A DNA stretch of 64,000 nucleotides from Pseudomonas sp. WS 5079 (GCF_012985465.1 NZ_JAAQWN010000002.1:620001-684000), one strand, 5' to 3'. Shown: positions 1-9,584, counted from the first letter of the stretch. Translations and numbers: made by a program. The notes: generated by a model from the sequence alone, not told the origin.

Positions 1-1364
1 GCCGCACTGCGTGCCACTTCGTGGGCGGTTGCCGACATCTGGTTCATGGCCGTCGCCACCTGCTCGATCTGGCTGCGCTGGCCCGACACCGCCTGGTTGC
101 TGCGCGCCGACACCGATTCCACTTGCCCGGCCTGATGCTCGACTTCATGGACGGTCTGCCCTACCCGTTCGATCAGGTCGTGGATTTTCGCCACGGTGCC
201 GTTGAACACTTCGCCCAACTCCCCCAGTTCATCGCGGCTCTGGGACTTGAAGCTGACGGTCATGTCCCCGGCAGCGACCTTATCCATCATCGCGCCCAGG
301 CGGCGCAGGGTGGTGCGCGTCGAGGCGTAGAAGCCGCCGTACAGATAGAAAATCAACAGGAACACCGCCGCCAGCGCCGCGACCAGCAGCACCATGTGCG
401 TGCGGTTCTGGGCCAGGCGCTGTTGCAGCTGCTGGTCGAGGAAGGACAGGGTCGCGTCGTCCAATTGATAGGTCTTGGCCATCAAGGCCGTCACGTCGTC
501 ATAGAAGGTCTGCCATGGCGCCTCCAGGGTTTCGGCCATCACCACCTGCTCTTCAAACAGTTCGCTGCCCTGCTTGAGGCTGGCCTGGCTGGCTTGGGCC
601 AAGGCATCCAGGGAGCCATGGGCGGCCTTGCTGGAGCCGAGGGCGTCCTGCACTTTCAAGCCGTATTCAGCCTGGAGCTTTTCCAATTGCTGCAGCAGTT
701 CGTCAAAGCGCGTACTGGACGAGGAGTTGAGAAAACCCTGGCCCAGGGAGTACGCGCCCATGGCCCGGCCCTCGCCCAGGGCCTGGGTGACTTGCGGGGT
801 GACGCTGGTCACCAGGTCGCTGAGTTGGCGCACATCGCTCTGCACATCACGGCTCAACCCCGACTGGCTGGCAATGATCTGGCTGAACATCTGTGCCTTG
901 TTGAGCAACTTGCCGATCAACGCACTTTTGCTCAACAGTGAAGACTCGGTTTGCTGGCCCTTGAACGCCGCAATCATTTCATCGCGCTTGCTTTCGAACA
1001 CTGCGACCTGCTCCGGATAGGCCGTCATCGCCTGGAAGCCTTGCAGGCGTTCAAGTACGCGCTGCTCCAATGCCGTGATGCGGCTTTCGATATCCCCCGC
1101 CTTGCCTGCCTGGCCGAGGGTGGCGTTGATCTGTACCTGATTGTTCAGGGTTTCCAGGTCGCGGCGCAGGATCAGGCTGCTGCCCAGCAGGTCCAGGCTC
1201 TGCAACTCCACCTGCGTGCCCTGGAACTCACGCCAGGAGTCGCGCACCAGGTAATAGTTGGTCACCAGCATCGGCAGGAAAAACAGCACGCTGATCAGGC
1301 TGAACTTCATGCCGAAGCTCAGACGATTCATCAACGCAATGGCGGGATAGAGCAAGCTCTTCAC
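1..1364 (-). CDS. Methyl-accepting chemotaxis protein, 3' part cut off by the window edge
   Basis: The minus-strand reading frame is open from a GTG at 1364 to base 1, about 454 codons, and continues outside. A GGGAG ribosome-binding site lies about 8 bases before the GTG. A first membrane helix lies at about residues 21-40, followed by a long helical extracytoplasmic domain. A second helix lies at about 320-345, then a HAMP segment containing RRLGAMMDKVAAGD, then the start of the signalling coiled coil (QIEQVATAMNQMSATAHEVA). This layout is that of a transmembrane chemoreceptor that signals through CheW and CheA. The ligand cannot be read from the sequence. In P. aeruginosa a chemotaxis transducer also sits beside ampE, which fits. 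Confidence 0.93.
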   Translation of the reverse strand, partial: MKSLLYPAIALMNRLSFGMKFSLISVLFFLPMLVTNYYLVRDSWREFQGTQVELQSLDLLGSSLILRRDLETLNNQVQINATLGQAGKAGDIESRITALEQRVLERLQGFQAMTAYPEQVAVFESKRDEMIAAFKGQQTESSLLSKSALIGKLLNKAQMFSQIIASQSGLSRDVQSDVRQLSDLVTSVTPQVTQALGEGRAMGAYSLGQGFLNSSSSTRFDELLQQLEKLQAEYGLKVQDALGSSKAAHGSLDALAQASQASLKQGSELFEEQVVMAETLEAPWQTFYDDVTALMAKTYQLDDATLSFLDQQLQQRLAQNRTHMVLLVAALAAVFLLIFYLYGGFYASTRTTLRRLGAMMDKVAAGDMTVSFKSQSRDELGELGEVFNGTVAKIHDLIERVGQTVHEVEHQAGQVESVSARSNQAVSGQRSQIEQVATAMNQMSATAHEVARSA

Positions 1365-1535
1365 AGATGAACTCCCTTTTCTTTTATTTTTATTGAAGGC
1401 GCAGGGCAGCGGCAGAAAGCCACTATTGGGCGCGCTGTCTGTATAGCTTAAATCGGCGGGGAGTTTTGTAACTTAAGGTTAACGCGATCGGTGGGGCTTG
1501 GCGGCGGGCCGATTTTTGAAGCCACAACAGACTCT

Positions 1536-1656
1536 ATGTGGGAGGGCTTGTGTGGGAGCGGGCTTGCCCGCGATAGCGGTGTGTCAGTACCAGATTTTTT
1601 GACGGCTACGCCGCATCGCGAGCAAGCCCGCTCCCACACAAACCCGCTCCCACAAG
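1536..1656. repeat. REP-type inverted repeat pair (REPIN-like)
   Basis: GGGAGCGGGCTTGCCCGCGA at about 1555-1574 is answered by its inverse TCGCGAGCAAGCCCGCTCCC at 1615-1634. Partial copies flank both sides. This is the typical Pseudomonas REP doublet between genes. It fills most of the 300-base gap between the chemoreceptor start and the ampE stop, and no gene is seen there. Confidence 0.85.
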
Positions 1657-1663
1657 GTATTTT

Positions 1664-2500
1664 TCAGGGCAAGACGGTCCAGATCGCAAACCCGGCGTAC
1701 CACAACACGGCAGCGCGCAGCAGCAGTTCCCACAACCGGTCCAGGCTGTTGATACCTTCGGCACCGACCACCGGCGCAGGAATTTCGCCGGCCACCAGGC
1801 CGACCTTTTCCACCAGTTGCGCTGCGCTGATATCCCAGCTCAGCAGCTCATGCAGCATCACCCGGCTGACCGCGACAAAGTTGCCGACCAGGGCAAAACT
1901 TGCCGCCAGCAACCGCACCGGCAACCAGTCGAAGGCATGGCGCAATTGCCCGGCGCGCTCGACCACCAGCGGGTTTTGCCCGTGTTCGGTAGCCAGTGCC
2001 AGCAAGCGGTAGGCCAGGACGACCACCGGGCCAAGGAGGAAGTACCAGAAAATCACCGCGAAAAAGCTCTGGTAGGCCTGCCACAGCAAATGGCCCTGGA
2101 CCCGCTCCAGCAGTTGCTCGCCGCTGTCGGCGCCAATGGCCAGGTCGCGCTCGGCAACGTGTTCAGCCGCTTGCAGGTCACCCCGGCGCCAGGCATCACG
2201 AAAAGGCCCCAACTGGCCCAGCAGGTCACCACGGCCCAGGCTGTAGATCACCACCAGCAGGTGCACCGGCAGTGCCAGCAAACCATAGGCCACCGGCTCC
2301 AGGACCAGCAGCAACAGCCCCAGCAGCGCGACTGGCAGCAATACCAGCAACACCAGGATCAGCCAGGGTTGCGTGCCCAGCCGCGCGCTCGACTCAAGCC
2401 GGGCCAGTTCGCGCAGCCAAAGGCCATCGCGTTGTACCCGCGAACGCAAGGCCGAGAACTTCTCGATCCATACCGCCAGCACCAACACCAGGAAACTCAT
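1664..2500 (-). CDS. ampE: AmpE, inner-membrane protein of the ampDE operon
   Basis: This 278-residue protein starts MSFLVLVLAVW and has about four hydrophobic segments: the N-terminus, about 60-100, about 155-185, and the C-terminal end. Length and position directly after ampD match AmpE, a membrane protein linked to beta-lactamase induction and cell-wall recycling. Its exact biochemical role is not established. The ATG at 2500 overlaps the ampD stop (ATGA), so the pair is translationally coupled. An upstream extension to 2545 would run into ampD and has no better ribosome site. Confidence 0.9.
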   Translation of the reverse strand: MSFLVLVLAVWIEKFSALRSRVQRDGLWLRELARLESSARLGTQPWLILVLLVLLPVALLGLLLLVLEPVAYGLLALPVHLLVVIYSLGRGDLLGQLGPFRDAWRRGDLQAAEHVAERDLAIGADSGEQLLERVQGHLLWQAYQSFFAVIFWYFLLGPVVVLAYRLLALATEHGQNPLVVERAGQLRHAFDWLPVRLLAASFALVGNFVAVSRVMLHELLSWDISAAQLVEKVGLVAGEIPAPVVGAEGINSLDRLWELLLRAAVLWYAGFAIWTVLP

Positions 2501-3060
2501 TGTGCATGTCCTCCTTCCTGCAAGGCGCCGCGAAAACGCGCCCAATCAAAAGCCGGTCCAGGATCGGTCTTGCGTCCTGGGGCGATGTCACTATGACCGC
2601 AAATGCGCTGGAGCGTGATGCCCGGGTAGGCGGCCAGCAATTGGCGACTCAGTTCGATCAAGGATTGGTACTGAGCGTCGGTAAAGGGCTGGTCGTCGGT
2701 CCCTTCAAGCTCGATCCCCAGGGAAAAGTCGTTGCAGGTCTCGCGCCCCTCGAAACAGGAGACGCCGGCATGCCAGGCACGGTCCTGGCAGGAGACAAAC
2801 TGCGTCACGGCGCCGTCGCGCTCAATCAGAAAGTGCGCAGAAACCCGTAGGTCGGCAATACCTGCAAAGTAGGGATGTTCCGTGACATCCAGGCGATTCT
2901 GGAAGAACTCCTGCACTTTGCCCGTGGCGAACTGGGCCGGTGGCAAGCTGATGTTATGCACCACCAACAGGGAAATCTCGCCGCCCGGGCGTTCATTGAA
3001 GTTGGGCGACGGGCAATGGGCAATGCCCTGGCACCAACCGCTGGTGGGGTCCAACTGCAT
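2497..3060 (-). CDS. ampD: AmpD, 1,6-anhydro-N-acetylmuramyl-L-alanine amidase
   Basis: This 187-residue cytosolic zinc amidase of the N-acetylmuramoyl-L-alanine amidase type 2 family cleaves the peptide from 1,6-anhydromuropeptides during wall recycling. Lower levels of that ligand keep AmpR-controlled ampC off. The expected zinc ligands are visible: His35 (VVHNIS), His156 (CGHSDIAPG) and Asp166 (KTDPG), at nearly the E. coli AmpD spacing. The start at MQLDPTSGW gives the usual family length. It precedes ampE with a four-base overlap. Confidence 0.96.
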   Translation of the reverse strand: MQLDPTSGWCQGIAHCPSPNFNERPGGEISLLVVHNISLPPAQFATGKVQEFFQNRLDVTEHPYFAGIADLRVSAHFLIERDGAVTQFVSCQDRAWHAGVSCFEGRETCNDFSLGIELEGTDDQPFTDAQYQSLIELSRQLLAAYPGITLQRICGHSDIAPGRKTDPGPAFDWARFRGALQEGGHAQ

Positions 3061-3122
3061 ACAGGTTCCTTGCGCAAGACGTGGGAGCGTCCAGTATGCC
3101 GTGATCCGCCGGGTGGTTGCGA

Positions 3123-5282
3123 TCACTTGGCGCGATTGAGTTGCCGCAGATTGCCAATCACCGACGCCAGCGCGCGGTCGAACAGCAGTGCATCATCGAG
3201 GGTACGCACCCCGCCACGCTTGAACTCCAGGGCCAGTTCAGTGCAGGTTTTCTCCAGCACCTTGAGGCCTGTGCGATTGACAAATATATAGCTGTTGGCG
3301 GGCGCGATAATCGCTGTCAGCTTGCAGCGCAGGGTGTTTTCCTCATCTTCGCGAAATTCGACCCAACTGCCGATGCGCAGTTGTCGGACCTTGAGCAGAT
3401 CGGGATCGTCCTCCGCCAGGCTGACCGTCTGCCCTGGCGCCCCAGCCGCCGCGTCCTCGCGCACTTGGACCAGTGTCACGCCGGGCAGCGCCGCCCCCTG
3501 GAACGCCTGGGTATGCAGGGCCTGCAACTGGACAAAAAACTCCCGGGTGACAAACGAATCAAACGCCGCCTCGCTCAACCCTTCACGCAGGGCCTTGAGC
3601 AACGCGGGCAACTGTTCCAGCAGGCGGTGGCCAGCCTCGGTGTCTTCACTCAGGCCGACACTCCAGATCAATTCGTCCATGGCCCGCAACCGCGCCTGCC
3701 ATTGCGGCGAGTGTTGCCCGTGCTTGAGGCATTCGAGCAACAAGACCTGGCTCCACGCCTGTTGCAGGAACTGCACCACGAACTGCGGCAAGACCTTGCC
3801 CAGCAAGCGTTGGCTAACCGCATCGGCGACCCGTTGCCGGGCCTGCTCGGTGCGGGCGCGCCCTTCTTCGGCGTCGCGGGTGCGCTGTTCGAGCAACTCA
3901 CTGCGGCGGCGCTCGTCCTGGGTGTATGCGGTGAACTCCTGCAGCAGCACGGAGAAAATCGCCGGGTCGTCGACAAAATCATTCAACAGGCACTGCACCA
4001 CCTGCTCAATGCGCACGTACAGGCTGTCACGCTGATAGTCGTCACGCTTGCCCCAGCCCATGGCGGCGGTCCCGATTTCATTGAGCAAGCGCCGCGCCGG
4101 GTGGCTGCCACGGCTGAAAAAACTCTTGTCCAGCACGGCCACTTTCAACATCGGAATCTGTAGGCGCGCGATCAACGCCTTGAGGGAATCGGGCAGGGTG
4201 CGGTCGTCGAGGATGAATTCGAACAACATGGCGATCAGGTTGATCACATCCTCGTCGGCATCTTCCACTACCCGCGACTTGCCACTCTTGACGCTGACCC
4301 GGGTGAGCAGTTCTTCCAATTGGCGGCGCAGGTCGAAATCGTCCTCGACCGCAGGTTCCGGCACATACTGCTGCAGGTGAGACAGCAGGCGCAGCAGGTC
4401 ACGGGTAGAAATCGGCTGGGCCTGGGCGCTGGCCTCCAGGGTCGGGGCCACACTGCCGCGCACGGTCAGCAGCAGTTCTTGCAGAGCCGCGAAGACTTGT
4501 TGCTCGGCCTCATCGGCCTGCGGGTCGGCAGCAGGGGCCGCTTCGACCGGCGGGCGGGCCCTGCTGGCACGCTCGCCGGCACGCCGCGAAGGGACGGCCT
4601 TGAGTTCGGGCAGCACGCCGGTGGCGACCAGCAACTGATTGGCCTCGCCGTAGAGCAGGTCGGCATCGCTGAGCACGTACTTTTCAAACAGTTTCAAAAT
4701 GATCAGCTTGACCCGGATCTCCACCCCCAGGCTGCGCCCGGCCCGCAGGAAGTACTCGCAGAGCATCGCCGGGCCCAGGGGGTTTTCCCGATCGTCGAGG
4801 CGCTTGCCCAGCAGCGCACCGAGGCGGGCGGTCAGTTGCCCAAGGGCCAGGCCATCACGGTGCATGACCTTGTCGAGCATGGCCTCCAGGGCCACGGCTT
4901 TTTCCAGGTCATCGGCGCACGCGCCGGGCACTGCTTCGTAGGAAACCGTCGGCAACAGCAACTCGCCTTGCCCGGCCTGCCCCAGGTTGGCGAATGCGTC
5001 GAAGAATTGCTCCATGAACACGCGCTCGAAGTTCTTGCGCTTGAGGCGCAGGTCGCGCATGGCTTCAAAGAAAATATTGTGGTCGGCGTTGTTGCGGGCC
5101 TTGTCGGCCATTTCGAACAGGGTGTCGTCGGCGTTATCGAACAGTTCCTGCAAACCCCGGTCGAGTTGCTGGGTGGCCTTGTCACGCACCTGGAGCACGA
5201 TCACAGGCAGGCGGGCGAGCGGCGACGGCATCGCTTGTGCGGCGATCTTGTTGATCGGCACCACCTTTGCGTCATTGTGCAT
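3123..5282 (-). CDS. DUF1631 family protein
   Basis: This is a 719-residue, mostly helical protein without a signal peptide or membrane segment. It resembles the DUF1631 family found beside nadC and ampD in pseudomonads. The C-terminal part (about 600-700) contains a small beta-rich stretch around RQLRIGSWVEFREDEE, reminiscent of a PilZ-like or SH3-like fold; this is only an impression. The start at MHNDAKVVP is chosen because AGGAGG lies about 6 bases upstream. Function is unknown. The 270 bases between this start and nadC hold divergent promoters and nothing else I can identify. Confidence 0.82.
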   Translation of the reverse strand: MHNDAKVVPINKIAAQAMPSPLARLPVIVLQVRDKATQQLDRGLQELFDNADDTLFEMADKARNNADHNIFFEAMRDLRLKRKNFERVFMEQFFDAFANLGQAGQGELLLPTVSYEAVPGACADDLEKAVALEAMLDKVMHRDGLALGQLTARLGALLGKRLDDRENPLGPAMLCEYFLRAGRSLGVEIRVKLIILKLFEKYVLSDADLLYGEANQLLVATGVLPELKAVPSRRAGERASRARPPVEAAPAADPQADEAEQQVFAALQELLLTVRGSVAPTLEASAQAQPISTRDLLRLLSHLQQYVPEPAVEDDFDLRRQLEELLTRVSVKSGKSRVVEDADEDVINLIAMLFEFILDDRTLPDSLKALIARLQIPMLKVAVLDKSFFSRGSHPARRLLNEIGTAAMGWGKRDDYQRDSLYVRIEQVVQCLLNDFVDDPAIFSVLLQEFTAYTQDERRRSELLEQRTRDAEEGRARTEQARQRVADAVSQRLLGKVLPQFVVQFLQQAWSQVLLLECLKHGQHSPQWQARLRAMDELIWSVGLSEDTEAGHRLLEQLPALLKALREGLSEAAFDSFVTREFFVQLQALHTQAFQGAALPGVTLVQVREDAAAGAPGQTVSLAEDDPDLLKVRQLRIGSWVEFREDEENTLRCKLTAIIAPANSYIFVNRTGLKVLEKTCTELALEFKRGGVRTLDDALLFDRALASVIGNLRQLNRAK

Positions 5283-5551
5283 GCTGGCCTCCTGGAACGA
5301 CGGGGTTCGGTTTTGTGAGCGCTCGCGCGGCAACCGCCAATGGAATACCGGCGGGAGCGCGATTATCTGTAGATCACCGAGACGTCAAAGCTATGACGCC
5401 AATTGCAAGGCGCGAGATTATCTTGCAAATAGCCCCTGTAGCGCCAGCAAACTCTGTAGGTGCTTTGTAATCAGGCAGGTTATGCCGGCATACCTTGGGT
5501 TCGGCGCTGCCATGCCCCTATAATCGGGGCACTTTGTATGTGGAGCCCGCT

Positions 5552-6400
5552 ATGCCGAATCTACGCCTCGCCGACCTTACCGCCGAAATCGAAGCCAACG
5601 TGCGCCGCGCACTGCTGGAAGACATCGGCAGCGGCGATATCACCGCGCAATTGATCCCGGCCGAACGGCTGGCCAAGGCCACGATCATCACCCGGGATAC
5701 TGCCGTGATCAGTGGCACCGCCTGGGTCGATGCCGTGTTCCGCCAGTTGGACCCGCGGGTTGCCGTGCATTGGCAGGTGCGCGACGGTGAACGCGTCAGC
5801 CCCAATCAGGCGCTGTTCCACCTCGAAGGCCCCGCCCGCTCATTGCTGACCGGTGAGCGCAGTGCGCTGAATTTCCTGCAACTGTTGTCGGGCGTGGCCA
5901 CGCGCGCGCAGTACCTGGCGGACTTTGTCGCCAGCACCCAGGTCAAGCTGCTGGACACCCGCAAGACCCTGCCGGGCCTGCGTCTGGCGCAAAAATACGC
6001 AGTGACCTGCGGCGGTTGCCACAATCATCGCATCGGCCTGTATGACGCGTTCCTGATCAAGGAAAACCATATCGCCGCCTGCGGTGGCATTGCCCAGGCC
6101 ATAGCTGCCGCCCACAAGATCGCCCCGGGCAAGCCGGTGGAAGTCGAAGTGGAAAGCCTGGAAGAGTTACGCGAAGCCCTGGCGGCGGGCGCCGATATCA
6201 TCATGCTGGATGAGTTGAGCCTGGACGACATGCGCGAAGCCGTACGCTTGAACGGCGGCAAGGCCAAGCTGGAAGCCAGCGGCGGGATCAATGAAAGCAC
6301 CTTGCTGCCCATTGCCGAGACCGGCGTGGACTACATCTCCATCGGGGCGATGACCAAGGATGTGAAGGCAGTGGATTTGTCGATGCGGCTCAGTATCTGA
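5552..6400 (+). CDS. nadC: Nicotinate-nucleotide pyrophosphorylase (quinolinate phosphoribosyltransferase)
   Basis: This 282-residue enzyme converts quinolinate and PRPP to nicotinate mononucleotide, CO2 and PPi in de novo NAD synthesis. Family motifs are present in order: [49 protein letters not shown] and [10 protein letters not shown], which supply the PRPP and quinolinate pocket. The start at MPNLRLADL has TGGAGC 7 bases upstream and gives the normal length. It is divergent from the DUF1631 gene. A REP doublet follows directly, then a small opposing gene. Confidence 0.97.
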   Translation: MPNLRLADLTAEIEANVRRALLEDIGSGDITAQLIPAERLAKATIITRDTAVISGTAWVDAVFRQLDPRVAVHWQVRDGERVSPNQALFHLEGPARSLLTGERSALNFLQLLSGVATRAQYLADFVASTQVKLLDTRKTLPGLRLAQKYAVTCGGCHNHRIGLYDAFLIKENHIAACGGIAQAIAAAHKIAPGKPVEVEVESLEELREALAAGADIIMLDELSLDDMREAVRLNGGKAKLEASGGINESTLLPIAETGVDYISIGAMTKDVKAVDLSMRLSI

Positions 6401-6407
6401 CACCGTC

Positions 6408-6470
6408 ATCGCCAGCAAGCCGGCTCCTACACAATTGTGCGACACCTGTAGGAACCGGCTTGCCGGCGAT
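6408..6470. repeat. REP-type inverted repeat
   Basis: TCGCCAGCAAGCCGGCTCCTA at 6409-6429 is inverted at 6449-6469 (AGGAACCGGCTTGCCGGCGA). It lies between the convergent nadC and DUF6388-like genes and may also act as a transcription barrier. Confidence 0.8.
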
Positions 6471-6478
6471 AATAGCGT

Positions 6479-6784
6479 TTAAACCACCAGATTGTTCATC
6501 TCGCAGTACTCTTCCCACTCGACACCCAGCACCTCGGCCGCCTCTTTGTGCAAGGCCAGGCGCGCCGCTTCGAATTCTTCCGCTGTGGTCGTGTACTTGA
6601 GGGTCAGTTCCCAAGGCTGGAAGCCCTGGCTCTCGGCCTCGTCCTCGAATGCCCACTGGATCTGGTCGCGCTGGTCATCGGCGTTCAGTTCCTTGATCTC
6701 TTCCTTAAGCTGCGGCGATTCCTCGAGATATTTCTTGAGGGCTTCTGCGTGCCGCACTTCCTGGGTCATTGCTGTCGTGGTCAT
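6479..6784 (-). CDS. Small acidic protein, DUF6388-like
   Basis: This 101-residue, strongly acidic, helical protein (EEIKELNADD, FEDEAESQGF, WEEYCEMNN) resembles small Pseudomonas proteins filed as DUF6388, from memory only. No catalytic motif or membrane segment is visible. It is the last host gene before the prophage end at 6921 and converges on nadC. Confidence 0.7.
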   Translation of the reverse strand: MTTTAMTQEVRHAEALKKYLEESPQLKEEIKELNADDQRDQIQWAFEDEAESQGFQPWELTLKYTTTAEEFEAARLALHKEAAEVLGVEWEEYCEMNNLVV

Positions 6785-6920
6785 GTCGTTCTCTTAGATC
6801 GAGGAATGGGGATGCATCTGGGTCATCAAGGTTGCGCAGATACAAAAGAACGGGCACGAATACCGGTTCATCTGGCCTTCAGAACCATTCTGGGATCATC
6901 TGAAAACTGTGGTGCCTTTT

Positions 6921-6934
6921 TGCCCGAGACAGGA
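6921..6934. other. attL core
   Basis: TGCCCGAGACAGGA is identical to 43437-43450, where it is the 3' end of tRNA-Thr read on the other strand. The sequence left of it is host and right of it is phage. The 400 bases from 6785 to 7187 around it hold no convincing gene. Confidence 0.9.
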
Positions 6935-7187
6935 AGCGCATTTAGCGAAAATTCTCCAGTGTTTGCTGGCTGCCCCTGTCAATCTCTGCTCACGCTGTAC
7001 TAGCCAGTGTACTTTTGTGGTCGTGCTGGGCGATCTCCAGCCAGGCCACCAATCGATCATAAGTCAGTCAGTCGGCCAAGCATAGACCATGCGACAACAG
7101 GGGCATCAACCCTGACACCGCCGACGTTCGCTTGTAGAATGAACCTCATCTTGACGGACCAATTAAAGCCACATGAAAGGTAATTAA

Positions 7188-7403
7188 ATGATAACTAAAA
7201 TCATGCTGTTCGCCTCAAAGGTAGTTGGAATATACGAAAAAATATTCGGCGGTATCGAAAATTACTACCGGGAAGACTTTGAAGAATCAAAGGGGCCTAG
7301 AAATTTTTCACGATTCCCGGGCGGCGAATACGAAAACAAAGAGCTTGAAGCGGAATGGAAGAATTTCCGCGACGCCAGAAGCCAAGAAGATTCTTGCATT
7401 TGA
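7188..7403 (+). CDS. Small unknown protein at the left prophage end (possible moron)
   Basis: This 71-residue protein starts MITKIMLFASKVVGIYEKIF and ends hydrophilic. AAAGG lies 7 bases before the ATG. It is transcribed opposite to the late operon, sits between attL and the tailspike gene, and its base composition is clearly more AT-rich than the flanking late genes. These are the usual signs of an independently acquired cargo gene. The amphipathic N-terminus could touch a membrane. I do not recognise a family. Confidence 0.55.
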   Translation: MITKIMLFASKVVGIYEKIFGGIENYYREDFEESKGPRNFSRFPGGEYENKELEAEWKNFRDARSQEDSCI

Positions 7404-7418
7404 AAACGGAAGATTTAA

Positions 7419-7450
7419 ATCCCGGCCCAGTAATCAGTGTGGACCGGGAT
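7419..7450. terminator. Stem-loop between converging genes
   Basis: ATCCCGG at 7419-7425 pairs with CCGGGAT at 7444-7450. It lies exactly between the convergent 7188-7403 gene and the last late gene. The T tracts are poor on both sides, so termination is plausible but not certain. Confidence 0.4.
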
Positions 7451-7464
7451 ATTATCTCCTGTGT

Positions 7465-8865
7465 TTATGCGTCCTCTAGCGCTGAAATCCTAGCCTCAAG
7501 GCCGGCCGCCATAAAGAACAGCAAACCCTGCTCGCGAAAGCTGTAGAGGTCCCCCGCTTTTCTCGTTTGCTCTGTCCATGTCTCTTTTACCGTTTCTATC
7601 CATGCTTCCTTGTCATCTGTCGCAGGGTGTTCAACTGTCTCGGCTGGATGATCAGTAAACTCGTCGCCCCACACGTCATGGCAGATGAACCCATAACGCA
7701 TTGCATCCAGGCCGTTGCTTGCGAATATCTCAATAGCTCGCTGCACTGTCATGCTTACATGGAGGCGAGCGCCATCAGCCCCTTTATCACTGATAGATTC
7801 CAGAAACTGCCAAATACCTATTTCCTTCACCAGTTCTTTCGCGGCTTTAATTTCGGAGACCGATAACTTCCTTACTTCTGTTTTTTTACGGGCATCGGAA
7901 ACAACTTGCGGAGCGGTTCCGAAGTAGCCACCAGACCAATACCGGTCAGAGTCACCAAGCAACTGAGTGTTAGCCGATCCTGGGCGTACAGTCCCCCCGT
8001 TTGCCCCACTTAGAATTTCGAGTCGAGGTAGGGCATTGGCGTAGAACGATATAGCCGCATCAGCTTGAGAGCCAAAAAATACGGATGTTGGCGAGGATTC
8101 GATAAACGCTGTTGCGCTGCCAACGCCTGGGCTAGTGGCCTCAAAAATGCTACCTGGCAGCCCCATTTTCCCTAATTTAAGGGCCCCCACCATAATGCTA
8201 GGAGCGTCCCCAGCAAAGAAAAGGTTAAGGGACTCTTTCCCTGGGACCTTGGCTTGATCCGTACGGAGCACCACGGAAGAGTCCGCGACAGACATTTGCC
8301 GCACATTGATTGCAGCTTCAGAGGCACAGGTCCCTCCGGCACTATCAGGCTGCCGAAGTCCAGTCACATCTATGTGAACTCGGGATGCAATATGCCCAGT
8401 TCCGTACTGGGTTGGTCGGTAGATAGCCCCGTAGAAAGCCTGGATACTCCCTGTACCCTCGTAGCTGTTCCTGTCCTGAAAAGTGAACATGTGATCTTGT
8501 GCGTTACTACCGCGCAGAATAGTTGTTCCGTCGAATGTTCCATATCCGCCGTAGTCAGTTACGCCGTCAATCACGGTCCTATCAGCAAATGCATGGCAGT
8601 CAGTCAAGCCTTCTACGGTCCTGCCCACCACGATTGCATCACGCTGCGCACCGCCGGAAAGCTCTTCATCCCCGGCAATTATGTAAGGCGCACGAACACG
8701 CTTATTTTGGTCAATGCTGAGAAGCCCTGCTTTGGCCGTATTGAACGCTGCATCACTAGGATAATTTATCCTATCAACTAGATTTTTATCATCAGTCAGT
8801 GTGGCCACAGTTTTTGTATGAAGCTGGTCCAAACTCTGAAGGTTATCGGTTCTTAACGTACTCAT
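7465..8865 (-). CDS. Tailspike/receptor-binding protein with S74 self-cleaving chaperone
   Basis: This 466-residue protein has a repetitive beta-rich middle region (about 60-310, with GDAPSIMVGALKLGK and VGSATAFIESS). It then has a C-terminal intramolecular chaperone of the peptidase S74 type. Ser323 in VVSDARKKTEVRKL and the following lysines match the Ser-Lys self-cleavage signature, and the rest forms the coiled-coil tail ending LEARISALEDA. After trimerisation the chaperone is normally released. The gene is more AT-rich than its neighbours, as host-range genes often are. It overlaps the fibre gene by four bases and is last in the late operon. Confidence 0.85.
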   Translation of the reverse strand: MSTLRTDNLQSLDQLHTKTVATLTDDKNLVDRINYPSDAAFNTAKAGLLSIDQNKRVRAPYIIAGDEELSGGAQRDAIVVGRTVEGLTDCHAFADRTVIDGVTDYGGYGTFDGTTILRGSNAQDHMFTFQDRNSYEGTGSIQAFYGAIYRPTQYGTGHIASRVHIDVTGLRQPDSAGGTCASEAAINVRQMSVADSSVVLRTDQAKVPGKESLNLFFAGDAPSIMVGALKLGKMGLPGSIFEATSPGVGSATAFIESSPTSVFFGSQADAAISFYANALPRLEILSGANGGTVRPGSANTQLLGDSDRYWSGGYFGTAPQVVSDARKKTEVRKLSVSEIKAAKELVKEIGIWQFLESISDKGADGARLHVSMTVQRAIEIFASNGLDAMRYGFICHDVWGDEFTDHPAETVEHPATDDKEAWIETVKETWTEQTRKAGDLYSFREQGLLFFMAAGLEARISALEDA

Positions 8866-9584
8866 GGGTTCAGCTCTCCATCAGCGATAGTCCAGAATGA
8901 ACCATCAGAAACTGTTACTACTTGACCAGCTGCAACCGACATAACAGGGCCGAATGACCACGCGTTTTTGTTGGGAGGGATCGTTACACTGCTCTGGACA
9001 ATTTGTCCGTGCCAAGAAATCTCTGAGAACGGAGATGCGACAGGGGGTATTGAGCCGCTCATTTGAGCTTGCAGGTTTGCATCTGCTGCGGCTCGAGCGG
9101 CGGCCTCTATAGATACCGCACGATCAACTGAATTTCTTGTCGCGGCGTCCTGCTGCTCTACTGGGTCGTGCAGGTCCCTGATCCCATTGCCATTCGCTCG
9201 GTACCATCCCGCCCCGTCAACATCAAACATTCCAAGGCGTAGCGATCTGGACGCCCAGCCGTACAGCTGCTTGAGCGCCTGCCAGATCCGGTCGAAGTCC
9301 CGGTTCAACGTTTCTGCGAGCAAGTCGCCATTTTCCTGGTAGTCGGTGAGGCGCTGGAAAGGCACGTCAAGCAGCAGGTACAAATCCCCCAGCGGGGGAG
9401 TCGTAAAGGTCAGGGTGCTGGTAGGGTTGCCGATCCCGGTGTGGGTATACCCGGAGGTCATCAAAACGTCGTTGAGATAGACATTCAGGTCGCCGGCCTC
9501 AATCACCAGGAACGGGACGGTGTAGATGGTGGACACGCCATTCGCGGCGTAACGTTTATCGGTTGGTCCCGGTTGAACTGACAT
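8862..9584 (-). CDS. Tail fibre anchor protein, T7 gp17 N-terminal type
   Basis: In this 240-residue protein the first 130 residues match the T7 tail-fibre N-terminal domain. Marks include TIYTVPFLVIEAGDLNVYL, the short beta repeats, and ETLNRDFDRIWQALKQL. The C-terminal part is a helix (about 155-180, SIEAAARAAADANLQAQ) followed by a small beta domain. It likely attaches the tailspike encoded next to it to the short tail. ATG 9584 has AAAGGGG upstream. The alternative start at 9644 lies inside terL and lacks a good ribosome site. Confidence 0.83.
   Translation of the reverse strand: MSVQPGPTDKRYAANGVSTIYTVPFLVIEAGDLNVYLNDVLMTSGYTHTGIGNPTSTLTFTTPPLGDLYLLLDVPFQRLTDYQENGDLLAETLNRDFDRIWQALKQLYGWASRSLRLGMFDVDGAGWYRANGNGIRDLHDPVEQQDAATRNSVDRAVSIEAAARAAADANLQAQMSGSIPPVASPFSEISWHGQIVQSSVTIPPNKNAWSFGPVMSVAAGQVVTVSDGSFWTIADGELNP

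Noticed and set aside
21..1370. Long plus-strand reading frames at 21-941 and 951-1370
   Set aside because: They are antisense to the chemotaxis receptor, which has clear HAMP and signalling motifs on the minus strand; the plus frames have glutamine/histidine-rich products typical of shadows in high-GC DNA.
4320..5318. Plus-strand frame of 332 codons inside the DUF1631 gene
   Set aside because: Antisense shadow of a well-supported gene; no ribosome site or recognisable product.
7465..9584. Diversity-generating retroelement near the tail fibre genes, as in Bordetella BPP-1
   Set aside because: No reverse transcriptase gene and no template/variable repeat pair was seen.
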